DNA from: Verrucomicrobiia bacterium
Lineage (GTDB): Bacteria; Verrucomicrobiota; Verrucomicrobiia; Limisphaerales; DASXHY01
Length of the DNA: 64,000 nt
Assembly: GCA_035629175.1 (NCBI GenBank)
Contig: DASPIL010000103.1
Coordinates: forward strand, 62,001-126,000
Direction: 5' to 3'
Position numbers and translations under genes: made by a program. Positions 18,261-27,321 of the stretch are shown here, one piece after another. Position 1 is the first letter of the stretch. Each line of letters starts with the position of its first letter. Below the pieces are notes generated by a model, which was not told where the DNA came from, ran no database searches, and worked only from the letters and a program-made list of their open reading frames with translations.

Positions 18261-21200
18261 TTAGTTTGCCGCAGGCAGAGGCACCGCGGTGGCGAGCGGA
18301 AGCTGGAGTGTAAATGTGGCGCCCTGGCCGCGCCCGTCGCTGTGCACCGAAAGCGAACCGCCGAGTTCCTTCGCAGCGTTGGCTCCGCTATGCAAGCCGA
18401 ACCCATGGCCATCTTTGCGTGTGGTAAAGCCTTGCGTGAAAATGCGTCTGAGGTCGTCCGCTGAAATTCCAACCCCATTGTCCCGAACGGCGATTCGCAC
18501 TTGCTTGTGATCCGTTGCGTCGAGGCCGACCACGATGCGGCGGTTGCCGGGCTGGCCGTTGAGCGCCCACTTTGCGTTGCTGATCAGATTGATGAGAATC
18601 TGCAGGACCTTGTGGCGATCCATGAGAAGGGGCGGCACGTGCTGAAACTCGCGAACGAGCTGAATGCCGTGGCGGTCGAGCGCCGCGCTGTTGATGTGAA
18701 TCGCATCCTCGATGAGGTCCTTGACGTCGAGTTCCTCCAGCACTCCACCCGACTTGGCGTGACTTTGTTGCATCGCAACGATGACTTTTATGTGATCGAT
18801 GTTCTTGGCCAGGGAATCGAGTTCACCCTGCATGAACACTTTTTCATGATCGAGGTTGTGGCCGAGTTGCGTGAGGTATTCGGGAAGGGTTTTGCCGCGG
18901 GGATCCTCGGTGAGGAAACGGGTCAGCTCGGTCGCAGGGCGCTTGAGCAGTGTTCCGCATTTCGCAACGTAATCGACGCGGGATTTTCGCAGGCGCTCGG
19001 CCAGGAGAGTCGTGGAGACGTTCACACTGTTGAGCACGTTGCCAACGTTATGGAGCACGCCTGTGGCGACCTCTGCCATGCCTGCCTGGCGGGAGGCCGC
19101 GATAAGCCGGCGCTGGGTGAGCGCGAGTTCAGCGCGAGCGCGCTCCTTCGCCTGCACCTGATCGCGCAGCTGGCGTGTGCGTTGCTCAACCCGCACTTCC
19201 AGTTCGTCGTTTGCGCGCTGAAGTTCTGACTGCGCCTGGTGGAGCAGCTTATTCTTCCTGGAAATCAGCAGCGCCCACACGACAGCCACGCCGAACACCA
19301 CGAGCACCCCAAGCAGCACCGACAGCAGCCGCGTGAAGGTCCACCAGGGAGGCCTTTGCAGCACCACGACATCCTTGGGCGAGCGCAGGTGCAGCATGAA
19401 CGAACGCGGCTTGCCGTGCTCGTCGCGTTGCACCTCGTAAAGGCCTGTCAAGGCAACGCGGCTGCCGAGTTCCAGATCCATTGCAGCGCTTTGTTCGGGA
19501 GTGGAGGCGTCGAATCGCGCTTCATATGCCGAGCCGCCGGACTCGATCAGCAGCACCACATCCGAGCTTTTGCGCACGATATTGAGCAATGTTCCGTCGG
19601 CATTCGCCAGCAGACCTTCGAGGCCGAGATTCACGACCCTGGGCGCTGCGATCATTACCGGACGGGGCTCGGGCTCGCGGCCGACCTGGCGGAAGACTGC
19701 TTCGCGAAGCAGGAACTTCCGGCCTTCGTTTCCGGGAAATCCCACGACCTCGACCTGGTCGCCGATGGCGAACCGATTGGTTTCCTGGCTGAGGACGAAC
19801 AGGCCATCGGCTCCATCCTGCAGGCAGAGGTATCGGCCGGGCGCCTGGAGAACCACGGTTCCCGACGTCCGCGCGCGACGGTTCAGGGCGCGTTCGATGC
19901 TGAATTGACGGAGGCTGGAAATCGATCTGAGGGGCAGTGCGAAGAGATCTGTGGGGCGCGGCTCTTCGACCTTGAAGAATTTGCTCTCTGGCGACCAGAG
20001 CTGGATGCCGGTGAGCTGGTGTCTGCCGTTGGCCGTCGCAGCGCAAACGCCTGTCACGCGGATGACAGAGCCTGACATCGTTCGCACCCAATCGGCCGTG
20101 GGGGTCCAAACCTGGAATTCGCCGACCGAGGTGCTGAGGTCGAGCCGCATCAAACCATTCGTTTCGGTCACGTCCCTCACATAGCCGCGCATCTCAATCC
20201 AGTTTCCATCCTCAACACCGGTCAAAGCCTGTTCCATGCTGACGAGCGCGGCAGACCGCAAATCACCCCAGCCGGAGCGCGTGAGAACAGCATTCGTGAC
20301 GGCAGGCACAAAGCCCCCGGGTACCACTTCTCCCTCAATCGTAACAATCGTTCCCGGTTTCCAACTTTCGTTGCCGACCCACTGCGGGTTGAGAATCCGC
20401 ACTCCGCCGCTGGCATCCCGCACGAATGCGAATGGCGTATTTGCGTGCGACCAGGTGACGACTGCCCGCATGTTGACCTTCGGCCGGAGGGCCGCCTGGG
20501 AAGCGGAAAGTTCGCGCACTTGTTCCGCCAGGATCAGCTGTTCAGGCGCAGAATCGCGCAGCGGGGAAGGCGTGGATTCCTCGAGCGGCCGATACAATCC
20601 ATCGCGCAGGCATTGCTCCACTCCGATTACATGCGCCCGCCCGAATGCGCGCACCCGTTGCCCGACCCGCAAAGGCAATGTCTGATCGCTCCGAATCATC
20701 AGCTGACCGTAATCGTCCCAAATCGTCAGCCAGTTCCCGGGCTCATGGTTGCGCACCACTCCCTCCACGAGGTAAATCTGGTTGGTTGGCGAATCTTCAC
20801 GGATCTCGTTGCTTCGATTGAGAGGCCCGCTAAAACGGGGATCGGTATTCAGATTGCCAACGACTTCAATCGCGTCCGAACTCGGAAAGTAGAGCGATAG
20901 GCTTTTGAGAATATCGTCCCGGTCGAACTGCGGGTTCGCAACACACGTGATCCGGATTTGATCGCCAGGTTGCACGGTGATGGCATTCGTTCCCTTCAGT
21001 CCGTATGCCATCGCTGATCTGCCTCCCACCAGGACGCGCATCGTCAGGTGGGTGGTGTCCTCCAGTGTGGTGTCAACGAGGGCGTTGACCGTGATCAATC
21101 GCGAACGGAGTTTGATGGGATCGTCAAACTCAGGGACGACGAGCGGCTGGAGGGGAACCTGTTCAAGCACTCGGACGGTCGTGCGTGTCCAATCGAACTG

Positions 21201-21542
21201 TTCACGGGATGGGAGGATGAATCCCTCGACGAGCACCCTTTGGCCGGGCTTCAGCGGCACAGCGCAATCGCTGAGCGGAAGAAAATTTGCGACGCCCTGG
21301 CATTCTCCCCAGGAGTTGTTCCATTCGTGATCGAAGACGTAGATCAGCATCTCCGTGCGAATGGGAAACGCCTGGGTACGTTGCTCGAATGGAATCTGCC
21401 AGATTTGTATGACGTTCGTGAGGACAGGCAGGGGCGGGGCATCCTCGGCGCGCACTGAGGGGCCGGGGAACATGAGCAGAAGTGAGCCCGCCGCAAAGAG
21501 TGCGGCGCGGGTGCGGGCTGCTATGTTCGCGGCAATGGACAA
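18261..21542 (-). CDS. Very large membrane sensor kinase with beta-rich periplasmic domain and atypical HNVGN histidine box
   Basis: A 1093-residue protein with a signal peptide (TTG start) and a long periplasmic part of repeated beta-rich segments such as LRVGQRVRAFGRA and IGDQVEVVGFPG, which look like OB-fold units. A membrane segment (about 738-760) and a coiled-coil precede a kinase core. The usual SHELRTP box is replaced by GMAEVATGVLHNVGNVLNS, placing the likely phosphoacceptor at His831. The ATP-binding domain is normal (NLISNAKWAL, DNGVGI, GHGFGLHSGANA). No response regulator is adjacent, so the partner is unknown. The same core recurs at 48531-50306. Confidence 0.85.
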   Translation of the reverse strand: MSIAANIAARTRAALFAAGSLLLMFPGPSVRAEDAPPLPVLTNVIQIWQIPFEQRTQAFPIRTEMLIYVFDHEWNNSWGECQGVANFLPLSDCAVPLKPGQRVLVEGFILPSREQFDWTRTTVRVLEQVPLQPLVVPEFDDPIKLRSRLITVNALVDTTLEDTTHLTMRVLVGGRSAMAYGLKGTNAITVQPGDQIRITCVANPQFDRDDILKSLSLYFPSSDAIEVVGNLNTDPRFSGPLNRSNEIREDSPTNQIYLVEGVVRNHEPGNWLTIWDDYGQLMIRSDQTLPLRVGQRVRAFGRAHVIGVEQCLRDGLYRPLEESTPSPLRDSAPEQLILAEQVRELSASQAALRPKVNMRAVVTWSHANTPFAFVRDASGGVRILNPQWVGNESWKPGTIVTIEGEVVPGGFVPAVTNAVLTRSGWGDLRSAALVSMEQALTGVEDGNWIEMRGYVRDVTETNGLMRLDLSTSVGEFQVWTPTADWVRTMSGSVIRVTGVCAATANGRHQLTGIQLWSPESKFFKVEEPRPTDLFALPLRSISSLRQFSIERALNRRARTSGTVVLQAPGRYLCLQDGADGLFVLSQETNRFAIGDQVEVVGFPGNEGRKFLLREAVFRQVGREPEPRPVMIAAPRVVNLGLEGLLANADGTLLNIVRKSSDVVLLIESGGSAYEARFDASTPEQSAAMDLELGSRVALTGLYEVQRDEHGKPRSFMLHLRSPKDVVVLQRPPWWTFTRLLSVLLGVLVVFGVAVVWALLISRKNKLLHQAQSELQRANDELEVRVEQRTRQLRDQVQAKERARAELALTQRRLIAASRQAGMAEVATGVLHNVGNVLNSVNVSTTLLAERLRKSRVDYVAKCGTLLKRPATELTRFLTEDPRGKTLPEYLTQLGHNLDHEKVFMQGELDSLAKNIDHIKVIVAMQQSHAKSGGVLEELDVKDLIEDAIHINSAALDRHGIQLVREFQHVPPLLMDRHKVLQILINLISNAKWALNGQPGNRRIVVGLDATDHKQVRIAVRDNGVGISADDLRRIFTQGFTTRKDGHGFGLHSGANAAKELGGSLSVHSDGRGQGATFTLQLPLATAVPLPAAN

Positions 21543-21615
21543 GGCGCTGCAGACGCTGGTCCGAATAGTTTGCGGACAGGATCCGGGCCCTTTATCGGAG
21601 GGATTCTCCGCTGGT

Positions 21616-22851
21616 TTAGGAGTCGATCAATGTCTGTGCGATCGCATTTCCCGCGATCCAGCCTGTCGTCCACGCGGCCTGGAAGTTGAACCCGCCCGTA
21701 ATCCCGTCGATGTCCAGCAGCTCTCCCGCGAAGAAAAGGCCGGGACAAACGCGGCTCTCCATGGTTTTGAAGTTCACTTCCGCCACGGGCACCCCGCCGC
21801 AGGTGACGAATTCATCCTTGTTCAGGCTCTTCCCGGTCACGTCAAACGATGTGCGGCATAACTGCTGAACCAGCATGTGCTGGGTTCCCCGTGACAAATG
21901 GGACCACCTCGTGTCCCCTGCGACCCCGGCGCACGCCGTGAGTTGTTCCCAAAGCCGGCGGGGCAATGGAGACATCGGGGTATTGATCACCCGTTGCGCT
22001 GCGTCCGTTTGGCGCCTTCGCTGGAAGTGCTCCTGAAGTTTCTCCGGCTTGCTGCCTGGAATCCAGTTCACTGTCAATGGCGCGCGGTATTGAGCATCGC
22101 TCAAAGCGCGGGCGCCCCATGCCGACAGCCGCAGAATCACAGGCCCGCTGAGACCCCAATGCGTGATCATCAGCGGCCCGCGCTCGCACAAGCCTGCGCA
22201 TCGGACCTCCGCATCCTCGATTGCCACCCCCGCGAGAGCCCGCAGCCACGGCACCTCGATATGAAAAGTGAACAGCGATGGCACGGGCGGCACCAGCGAA
22301 TGGCCCAGCGAGACAGGGATTTCTCCAAGGGCCGCCGTGCGGCAACCCCCGGTGGCGAGCAGGAACCGATCACATTCAAATGGCTCGCCGGTTGTGAGGA
22401 CCAGGTGGAAGCGCCCGTCGCTCTTGCGCGTCGCCGACTGAACTCCGCAGCTGGTGCGCACCACGACCCCGGCTTCAAGGGCTGCCCGTGTCAGGCAATC
22501 GATAATGGTGGCGGAGCGGTCGGTCGCCGGAAACATCCGGCCGTCAGCCTCGGTCTTGAGTGCGACCCCGCGTCGTGCAAACCACTCCACGGTGTCGCTG
22601 GATTGAAACCGCTGAAGCGGCCCGATCAGCGCGCGTTCCCCGCGGGGATAACGTTGTGCGAACGCGCGAGGATCGAAAAGGGCGTGCGTGACGTTGCATC
22701 GGCCGCCGCCTGAGATCCTGACCTTGGCCAGAACGTGGGGCGCTTTTTCGAGGACGACGACGCGCGCTGACCGATCGGCCTCCGCGCATGTGATCGCCGC
22801 GAAGAACCCCGCTGCGCCGCCGCCGGCAATGGCCACGCATTTTGAGTTCAC
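21616..22851 (-). CDS. HI0933/BaiN-type FAD-binding oxidoreductase
   Basis: A 411-residue flavoprotein. The N-terminal dinucleotide fold (AIAGGGAAGFFAAI), the family signature VRISGGGRCNVTH and the C-terminal GLFFAGELLDIDGITGGFNFQ are diagnostic. Family members are often named aminoacetone oxidase or BaiN, but no in vivo reaction is secure, so I give only the family. The start is GTG. It is on the minus strand between the large kinase and a DUF1080 gene, with no evident functional link. Confidence 0.88.
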   Translation of the reverse strand: MNSKCVAIAGGGAAGFFAAITCAEADRSARVVVLEKAPHVLAKVRISGGGRCNVTHALFDPRAFAQRYPRGERALIGPLQRFQSSDTVEWFARRGVALKTEADGRMFPATDRSATIIDCLTRAALEAGVVVRTSCGVQSATRKSDGRFHLVLTTGEPFECDRFLLATGGCRTAALGEIPVSLGHSLVPPVPSLFTFHIEVPWLRALAGVAIEDAEVRCAGLCERGPLMITHWGLSGPVILRLSAWGARALSDAQYRAPLTVNWIPGSKPEKLQEHFQRRRQTDAAQRVINTPMSPLPRRLWEQLTACAGVAGDTRWSHLSRGTQHMLVQQLCRTSFDVTGKSLNKDEFVTCGGVPVAEVNFKTMESRVCPGLFFAGELLDIDGITGGFNFQAAWTTGWIAGNAIAQTLIDS

Positions 22852-22892
22852 GTTCGCGTGCCGCGCGGGGGAATCAGGCTGTTGCCGGAAAA

Positions 22893-23528
22893 TTAATCGA
22901 GGCGCTTGACGCGAATGTTGCGATAGCGCACCACACTGCGTGGGTCATGCGCTTGCAGGCCAAAGGTGCCTTCGTTCAACTTGCGCGTAAACTGCCGTCC
23001 GGCCTGGGCTCCCGCGGGCTCTGAGTATTCCAGCACGACAATCCCATCAATTCGCACCGTGATCTTGTTGCCATTGACTGTGATGTGCTGGGTCCACCAG
23101 GTGTTATCCTTCGCCGGCGTGTGGCCCAGGTTGGCGACATCATACAGGCTGCCGGTTTTCTTCCAGTCGCTGTGGGAGACATTGACCTGGCACTCGAACC
23201 CCGTGGCCGGCCATCCGTTTTCCTGGTATTGCGTGTGAAAGTAAATTCCCCCATTTGAATTCGTGTCGGTCATCACCTCCACCTTGAGTTCGAAATTGCG
23301 GAAAGGCTTCTGGTCGCCGCTGTAGAACAGGTGGCTTCGCGCGCCGCGCGTGACCAATGCACCGTCTTCAATTTTCCAGGTGTTCGTGTTCTCGTTGGAG
23401 ATCCTCCAGCCAGCCAGCGATTTGCCGTCGAAGATGGATGTGAATCCCTCCTCGCCCTGCGCGAGGGCGCATTGCAGCGATCCGGCGAGGATGAGGCCGA
23501 TAATAAAGCGAAGATGAAGATGTTGCAT
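22893..23528 (-). CDS. Secreted DUF1080 (3-keto-disaccharide hydrolase-like) protein
   Basis: A 211-residue protein with a signal peptide (MQHLHLRFIIGLILAGSLQCALA) and one jelly-roll DUF1080 domain, seen in FTSIFDGKSLAGWRISN, WKIEDGALVTRG and NSNGGIYFHTQYQ. Some family members hydrolyse 3-keto-glucosides, and the family is greatly expanded in Verrucomicrobia and Planctomycetes. Here it is a single secreted domain; substrate unknown. It is divergent from yicC. Confidence 0.88.
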   Translation of the reverse strand: MQHLHLRFIIGLILAGSLQCALAQGEEGFTSIFDGKSLAGWRISNENTNTWKIEDGALVTRGARSHLFYSGDQKPFRNFELKVEVMTDTNSNGGIYFHTQYQENGWPATGFECQVNVSHSDWKKTGSLYDVANLGHTPAKDNTWWTQHITVNGNKITVRIDGIVVLEYSEPAGAQAGRQFTRKLNEGTFGLQAHDPRSVVRYRNIRVKRLD

Positions 23529-23644
23529 GGCGCGACGCTAGCAATCCATGGCTCAGGTGGCAAGCGGGCCAATTGGCGGCTGCGGGTGCGGCTTCCGAAA
23601 TTTGATTCGCGTCACGCCGTGGTTTTCCCCCATATTCGCCGCCA

Positions 23645-24526
23645 ATGAAGTCCATGACGGGTTACGGCCGCGGCGAGTGCTCGCAGGACGGTTTCAAGAT
23701 CACTGTTGAACTGAGTTCCGTGAACCGCAAACAGACGGAAATCTCCGTCACGCTGCCTCGCGAGCTGGAGATGCTTGAGGCGCAAATCAGGGACATCATC
23801 AATCATCAGGTCGGGCGCGGCCGGGTCACGGTTCGCGTGACGCTCCACGCCAGCGCTGGAACGATGGCCGCCAGGCTGCACCTGAACGTGGACCTCGCCA
23901 AGGCGTACGCGCGGGAGCTCAACAAACTGGCGCGCCATCTGAAACTGGAGGGCCGGGCCACGCTCGATCACCTCGTGCGCGCGCCAGGCGTGTTCCAGAC
24001 GGACGAGCAGATTGCCGAGGATGAGGATTTCTGGCCCGCCGTGGAAAAGGCGCTGAAAAAGGGACTCGAGGGGATGCTGAAGATGCGGGAGCGGGAAGGG
24101 GCGCACCTTGAGAGCGACCTGACGGAACGCATCGAGGCGATGCGCAAGGCCGCGCGGGAAATCCAGAAACAGGCTCCACAGGTGGCGCAGCGTTATCGCG
24201 ACCAGCTTCTCGAACGGATTCGCAACGCGGGTTTGGATTCCCCGAATCTCGACGATGAACGGTTGCTCAAGGAGGTCGTTTATTTCGCCGACCGCTCCGA
24301 CATCACGGAGGAATTGACACGGCTGCAAAGCCATTTTCAGCAGTTCGATGATTGCGTCAAATCACGGGAACCCATCGGCCGCACGCTTGATTTTTTGGCG
24401 CAGGAAATGAACCGCGAGGTGAACACGATTGGCTCCAAGGCGAACGACAGCCTCATCTCGCGCGGGGTTGTCACGTTGAAGGCGGAACTGGAACGTTTTC
24501 GCGAACAGGCGCAGAACGTTGAATGA
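23645..24526 (+). CDS. yicC: YicC-family endoribonuclease
   Basis: A 293-residue cytosolic protein with the family N-terminus MKSMTGYGRGE and C-terminal signature FLAQEMNREVNTIGSKAND. Members have been shown to cleave RNA and affect stationary-phase physiology. The stop overlaps the gmk start by ATGA, and the yicC-gmk order is conserved in many bacteria. Confidence 0.93.
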   Translation: MKSMTGYGRGECSQDGFKITVELSSVNRKQTEISVTLPRELEMLEAQIRDIINHQVGRGRVTVRVTLHASAGTMAARLHLNVDLAKAYARELNKLARHLKLEGRATLDHLVRAPGVFQTDEQIAEDEDFWPAVEKALKKGLEGMLKMREREGAHLESDLTERIEAMRKAAREIQKQAPQVAQRYRDQLLERIRNAGLDSPNLDDERLLKEVVYFADRSDITEELTRLQSHFQQFDDCVKSREPIGRTLDFLAQEMNREVNTIGSKANDSLISRGVVTLKAELERFREQAQNVE

Positions 24527-25182
24527 ACTCCCGGCGCACCAAGACGGCTGGGGCGGTGGAAGAAGTCCGGCCACAACATCCGCTCCTGATCCTCATTTCC
24601 GCCCCGTCAGGCGGCGGCAAGACCACGCTGTGTGAAGCGCTGTTGAAGGCCCGTCCCGAGATGACCCGCGTGATCACGTGCACGACGCGCGAACCGCGGC
24701 CGGGCGAGGTCGATGGACGGGATTATTTTTTCCTGGATGCGAATTCATTTCTCAAGCGGGTCCAGGCGGGAAACTTCCTGGAGCACGCCACGGTTTATGG
24801 AAACAGCTACGGCACCCTCAAATCCGAGGTGCTGGAAAAACTGCGGCGCGGGCGCGATGTGCTTTTGAACATTGATGTGCAAGGCGCAGCGACGGTGCGG
24901 ACGAGCGCACTGGCCGATCCTGAATTGAAACGCGCGCTGGTCACGATCTTCCTGACACCGCCTTCCATCGCGGTGCTCGAGACTCGATTGAAAAGACGCG
25001 CCACAGATTCCGCTGCCAACATCCAAAAGCGGCTGAGCGTGGCCCGCCAGGAGATCGGCCAATGGAAGAATTTCGATTACCTGGTGATCAGCGACAGCGT
25101 CGACCGCGACCTGCAACGAACCCTTTCGATTATTGAGGCTGAAAAGATGCGCACGGCGCGCGCGGAACTGCCTGACATGTGA
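24523..25182 (+). CDS. gmk: Guanylate kinase
   Basis: A 219-residue P-loop enzyme that converts GMP to GDP with ATP. The P-loop SAPSGGGKTTL, the GMP-binding TCTTREPRPGEVDGRDYFF (with its Arg and Tyr residues) and the downstream DVQGAATVR are visible. About 25 extra residues precede the core. In many genomes rpoZ follows gmk; here the next gene is a coaC-type flavoprotein. Confidence 0.95.
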   Translation: MNSRRTKTAGAVEEVRPQHPLLILISAPSGGGKTTLCEALLKARPEMTRVITCTTREPRPGEVDGRDYFFLDANSFLKRVQAGNFLEHATVYGNSYGTLKSEVLEKLRRGRDVLLNIDVQGAATVRTSALADPELKRALVTIFLTPPSIAVLETRLKRRATDSAANIQKRLSVARQEIGQWKNFDYLVISDSVDRDLQRTLSIIEAEKMRTARAELPDM

Positions 25183-25233
25183 TGCCTGGGCGTGGCGTGT
25201 GTCTGCCGGCGAGCTGAAAAAACTCTGACAGCT

Positions 25234-25776
25234 ATGAATGGAAAGAACATCGTCCTCGGAGTCACTGGTTCGATTGCAGCGCACAAAGCCGCCGACCTGG
25301 CCAGCCTGCTGACGAAACGGGGCTGCGCCGTGAACGTTGTGATGACCAGTGATGCGCAACGGTTCATCACGCCATTGGTTTTCAAAACCCTGACCCGGCA
25401 TCCCGTGATCACCAGTCTCTACGATGAGGAGGAAGGCTGGAAACCCGCGCATATCCGCCTCGCTGATGAAACGCGCCTGCTGCTCATTGCGCCGGCGACG
25501 GCAAACACCATTGCGAAACTCGCGCTCGGACTTGCGGACGACGCATTGACCTGCATTGCGCTCGCGCTGAATCCCGGTGCGAAAATCCTGATCGCGCCCG
25601 CGATGAATGGAAAGATGTGGTTGCATCCCGCGACACAGCAGAACGTGCAGGTGTTGAAATCGCGCGGCGCGGAATTCATCGGTCCCGAGGAAGGGATGCT
25701 GTCCTGCGGCTATGAAGGCATCGGGCGGCTCTGGCCGGTCGACAAGGTGGCTGAACGCGCATTGCAGTTGGTTTGA
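25234..25776 (+). CDS. coaC: Phosphopantothenoylcysteine decarboxylase domain protein (stand-alone CoaC)
   Basis: A 180-residue HFCD-family flavoprotein that would decarboxylate phosphopantothenoylcysteine to phosphopantetheine in coenzyme A synthesis. The flavin-binding VTGSIAAHKAADL, the active-site PAMNGKMW and the substrate clamp MLSCGYEGIGR are present. It ends at the point where the CoaB synthetase domain begins in bifunctional CoaBC, so CoaB must be elsewhere or this is a divergent flavoprotein. The start was chosen at MNGKNIVLG, 14 codons inside the longer frame. Confidence 0.85.
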   Translation: MNGKNIVLGVTGSIAAHKAADLASLLTKRGCAVNVVMTSDAQRFITPLVFKTLTRHPVITSLYDEEEGWKPAHIRLADETRLLLIAPATANTIAKLALGLADDALTCIALALNPGAKILIAPAMNGKMWLHPATQQNVQVLKSRGAEFIGPEEGMLSCGYEGIGRLWPVDKVAERALQLV

Positions 25777-25802
25777 TCAACGCGGGTGTGTCGCTGTTTG
25801 CG

Positions 25803-27284
25803 ATGAACTTGACCCAATGGAAAGCGGTGGCCTGGCTGCGCGGCCTGCTGGCCACACAGCAACCCGAACCCGAGCACCAGGCCGAGCGCATCGCGGCGAT
25901 GCAGCTGCACATTGTGCTGCCAGCAAAGGCCGGAGTCATCCTGGTCGCCATCTACTATCTTTTCTTCTTCGGCTGGTTCCGCGACACCCCTGCGCCTCAC
26001 ACGGTGGCGATGCAGTTCCTCAAGGGTTACTTCGTGGTTTATCTCCTGTGCAACGTCCTCGTGGGAGCGCTGTTTTGGAAGCGCGCGGCGCCTGCCACAT
26101 TCCGGTGGCTCGTCTTTACGCTGGGCATTCTCGATGGCGTCTTCGTATCGGGTCTTGTGTTTCTCACGGGCGGATTTGACAGCACCGCCTTCTGGCTTTT
26201 TCCCGGCCTCATTGTGCTGAATGCGTTCAGCATTCCGATGATGATGCCGCAGCTGGGGTTGAACCTTCTGCTCAGCCTTTTCTATTTCATCTCGGGTGCC
26301 GTCGAAGTCACAACGCCGCCCCCAACCCTGATGGATGTGCCTTCAGGTGTCGTGCGCCCTGTGCATCGCGGAACAAACGAATCCGAGGTCACGATGCGAA
26401 CGAATCTTCCGTCACGCGATTGGATGCGAAACATTCCGTATCAGGAGGAGGAGCCGGAAAATCCTGACGCCGAGCCGCTGTTCCTCAAGCTCACCGTCTT
26501 GTGGCTTCTTGCCGCATGTTGTTATGGCGTGCAGGTGCTGGCAGAGCGGCAGCGGCGCGTGGCCGAGGAAGCGCGGGAATCCGCCGTTCGTCAGGCGCAA
26601 TTGCATTCAGCCGGAAGGCTGGCGGCGGAATTCGCGCATCAAATCAAGAACCCGCTCGCAATCATCAACAACGCGGCCTATTCCATGCGCAAGGCGCTGA
26701 ACGCGGGGCGTTATGATGTGCTGCGGCAGATTGAAATCATCCAGGAGGAAGTGGAACGGTCGGATCAAATCGTCACGCAGATCATGGGTTACGCGCAGCT
26801 GACGGAAGGACGCGTCGAGAAGCTGGACGTCGCCCAAGAGCTGGATGCCGCGATTGAACAGATTTTCCCGCCCGGGGAGGAAACCGGAATTCACGTGGAG
26901 CGGATGTATGTGCGCAACTTTCCGCCCTTGCTGATGCAGCGCCGGCATCTCCGGGACGCCCTCAGCAACCTGATTCAGAACGCCCGCGAGGCGGTGCCCG
27001 AAAAGGGTGAGGTTACAGTGTCGGCAGTGGTGCGGGCGGATCATTCCGTCGAGATTTCCGTCCGTGACAACGGAGGTGGCGTTGCGCCCGACAAGGTGGA
27101 ACGCATCTTCGAAGCCTACTATTCCACGAAGGCGAAGGGATCGGGCCTCGGCCTGGCAATCGTGAAGCACAACGTGGAATTGTACGCAGGCACGGTGCGG
27201 CTCGAAACTGAGCTTGGAAAAGGCGCGCGGTTTATCTTAACGTTTCCAGCGAAAACGGTGATAGGCGCGGTCCGAGAGCGATGA
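25803..27284 (+). CDS. Membrane sensor histidine kinase (NtrB-like partner)
   Basis: A 493-residue kinase. The N-terminal half has about six membrane segments (first near 41-59), with a cytoplasmic-like insert before the last one (about 229-246). The kinase core has the H-box EFAHQIKNPLAII with His279 and an ATPase domain with DNGGGVAPDKVERIFEAYYSTK, closely like NtrB-type kinases. The regulator gene follows after 37 bases, so it is the likely partner. A TTG at 25773 overlapping the coaC stop is an alternative start. Confidence 0.88.
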   Translation: MNLTQWKAVAWLRGLLATQQPEPEHQAERIAAMQLHIVLPAKAGVILVAIYYLFFFGWFRDTPAPHTVAMQFLKGYFVVYLLCNVLVGALFWKRAAPATFRWLVFTLGILDGVFVSGLVFLTGGFDSTAFWLFPGLIVLNAFSIPMMMPQLGLNLLLSLFYFISGAVEVTTPPPTLMDVPSGVVRPVHRGTNESEVTMRTNLPSRDWMRNIPYQEEEPENPDAEPLFLKLTVLWLLAACCYGVQVLAERQRRVAEEARESAVRQAQLHSAGRLAAEFAHQIKNPLAIINNAAYSMRKALNAGRYDVLRQIEIIQEEVERSDQIVTQIMGYAQLTEGRVEKLDVAQELDAAIEQIFPPGEETGIHVERMYVRNFPPLLMQRRHLRDALSNLIQNAREAVPEKGEVTVSAVVRADHSVEISVRDNGGGVAPDKVERIFEAYYSTKAKGSGLGLAIVKHNVELYAGTVRLETELGKGARFILTFPAKTVIGAVRER

Positions 27285-27321
27285 ACAACTCCCAACCACA
27301 ATCCAAAACTGGAGCGGCACA

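Noticed and set aside
17121-18464. 447-codon plus-strand frame overlapping the MFS gene
   Set aside because: Out-of-frame shadow; the MFS frame has clear membrane segments and this one has none.
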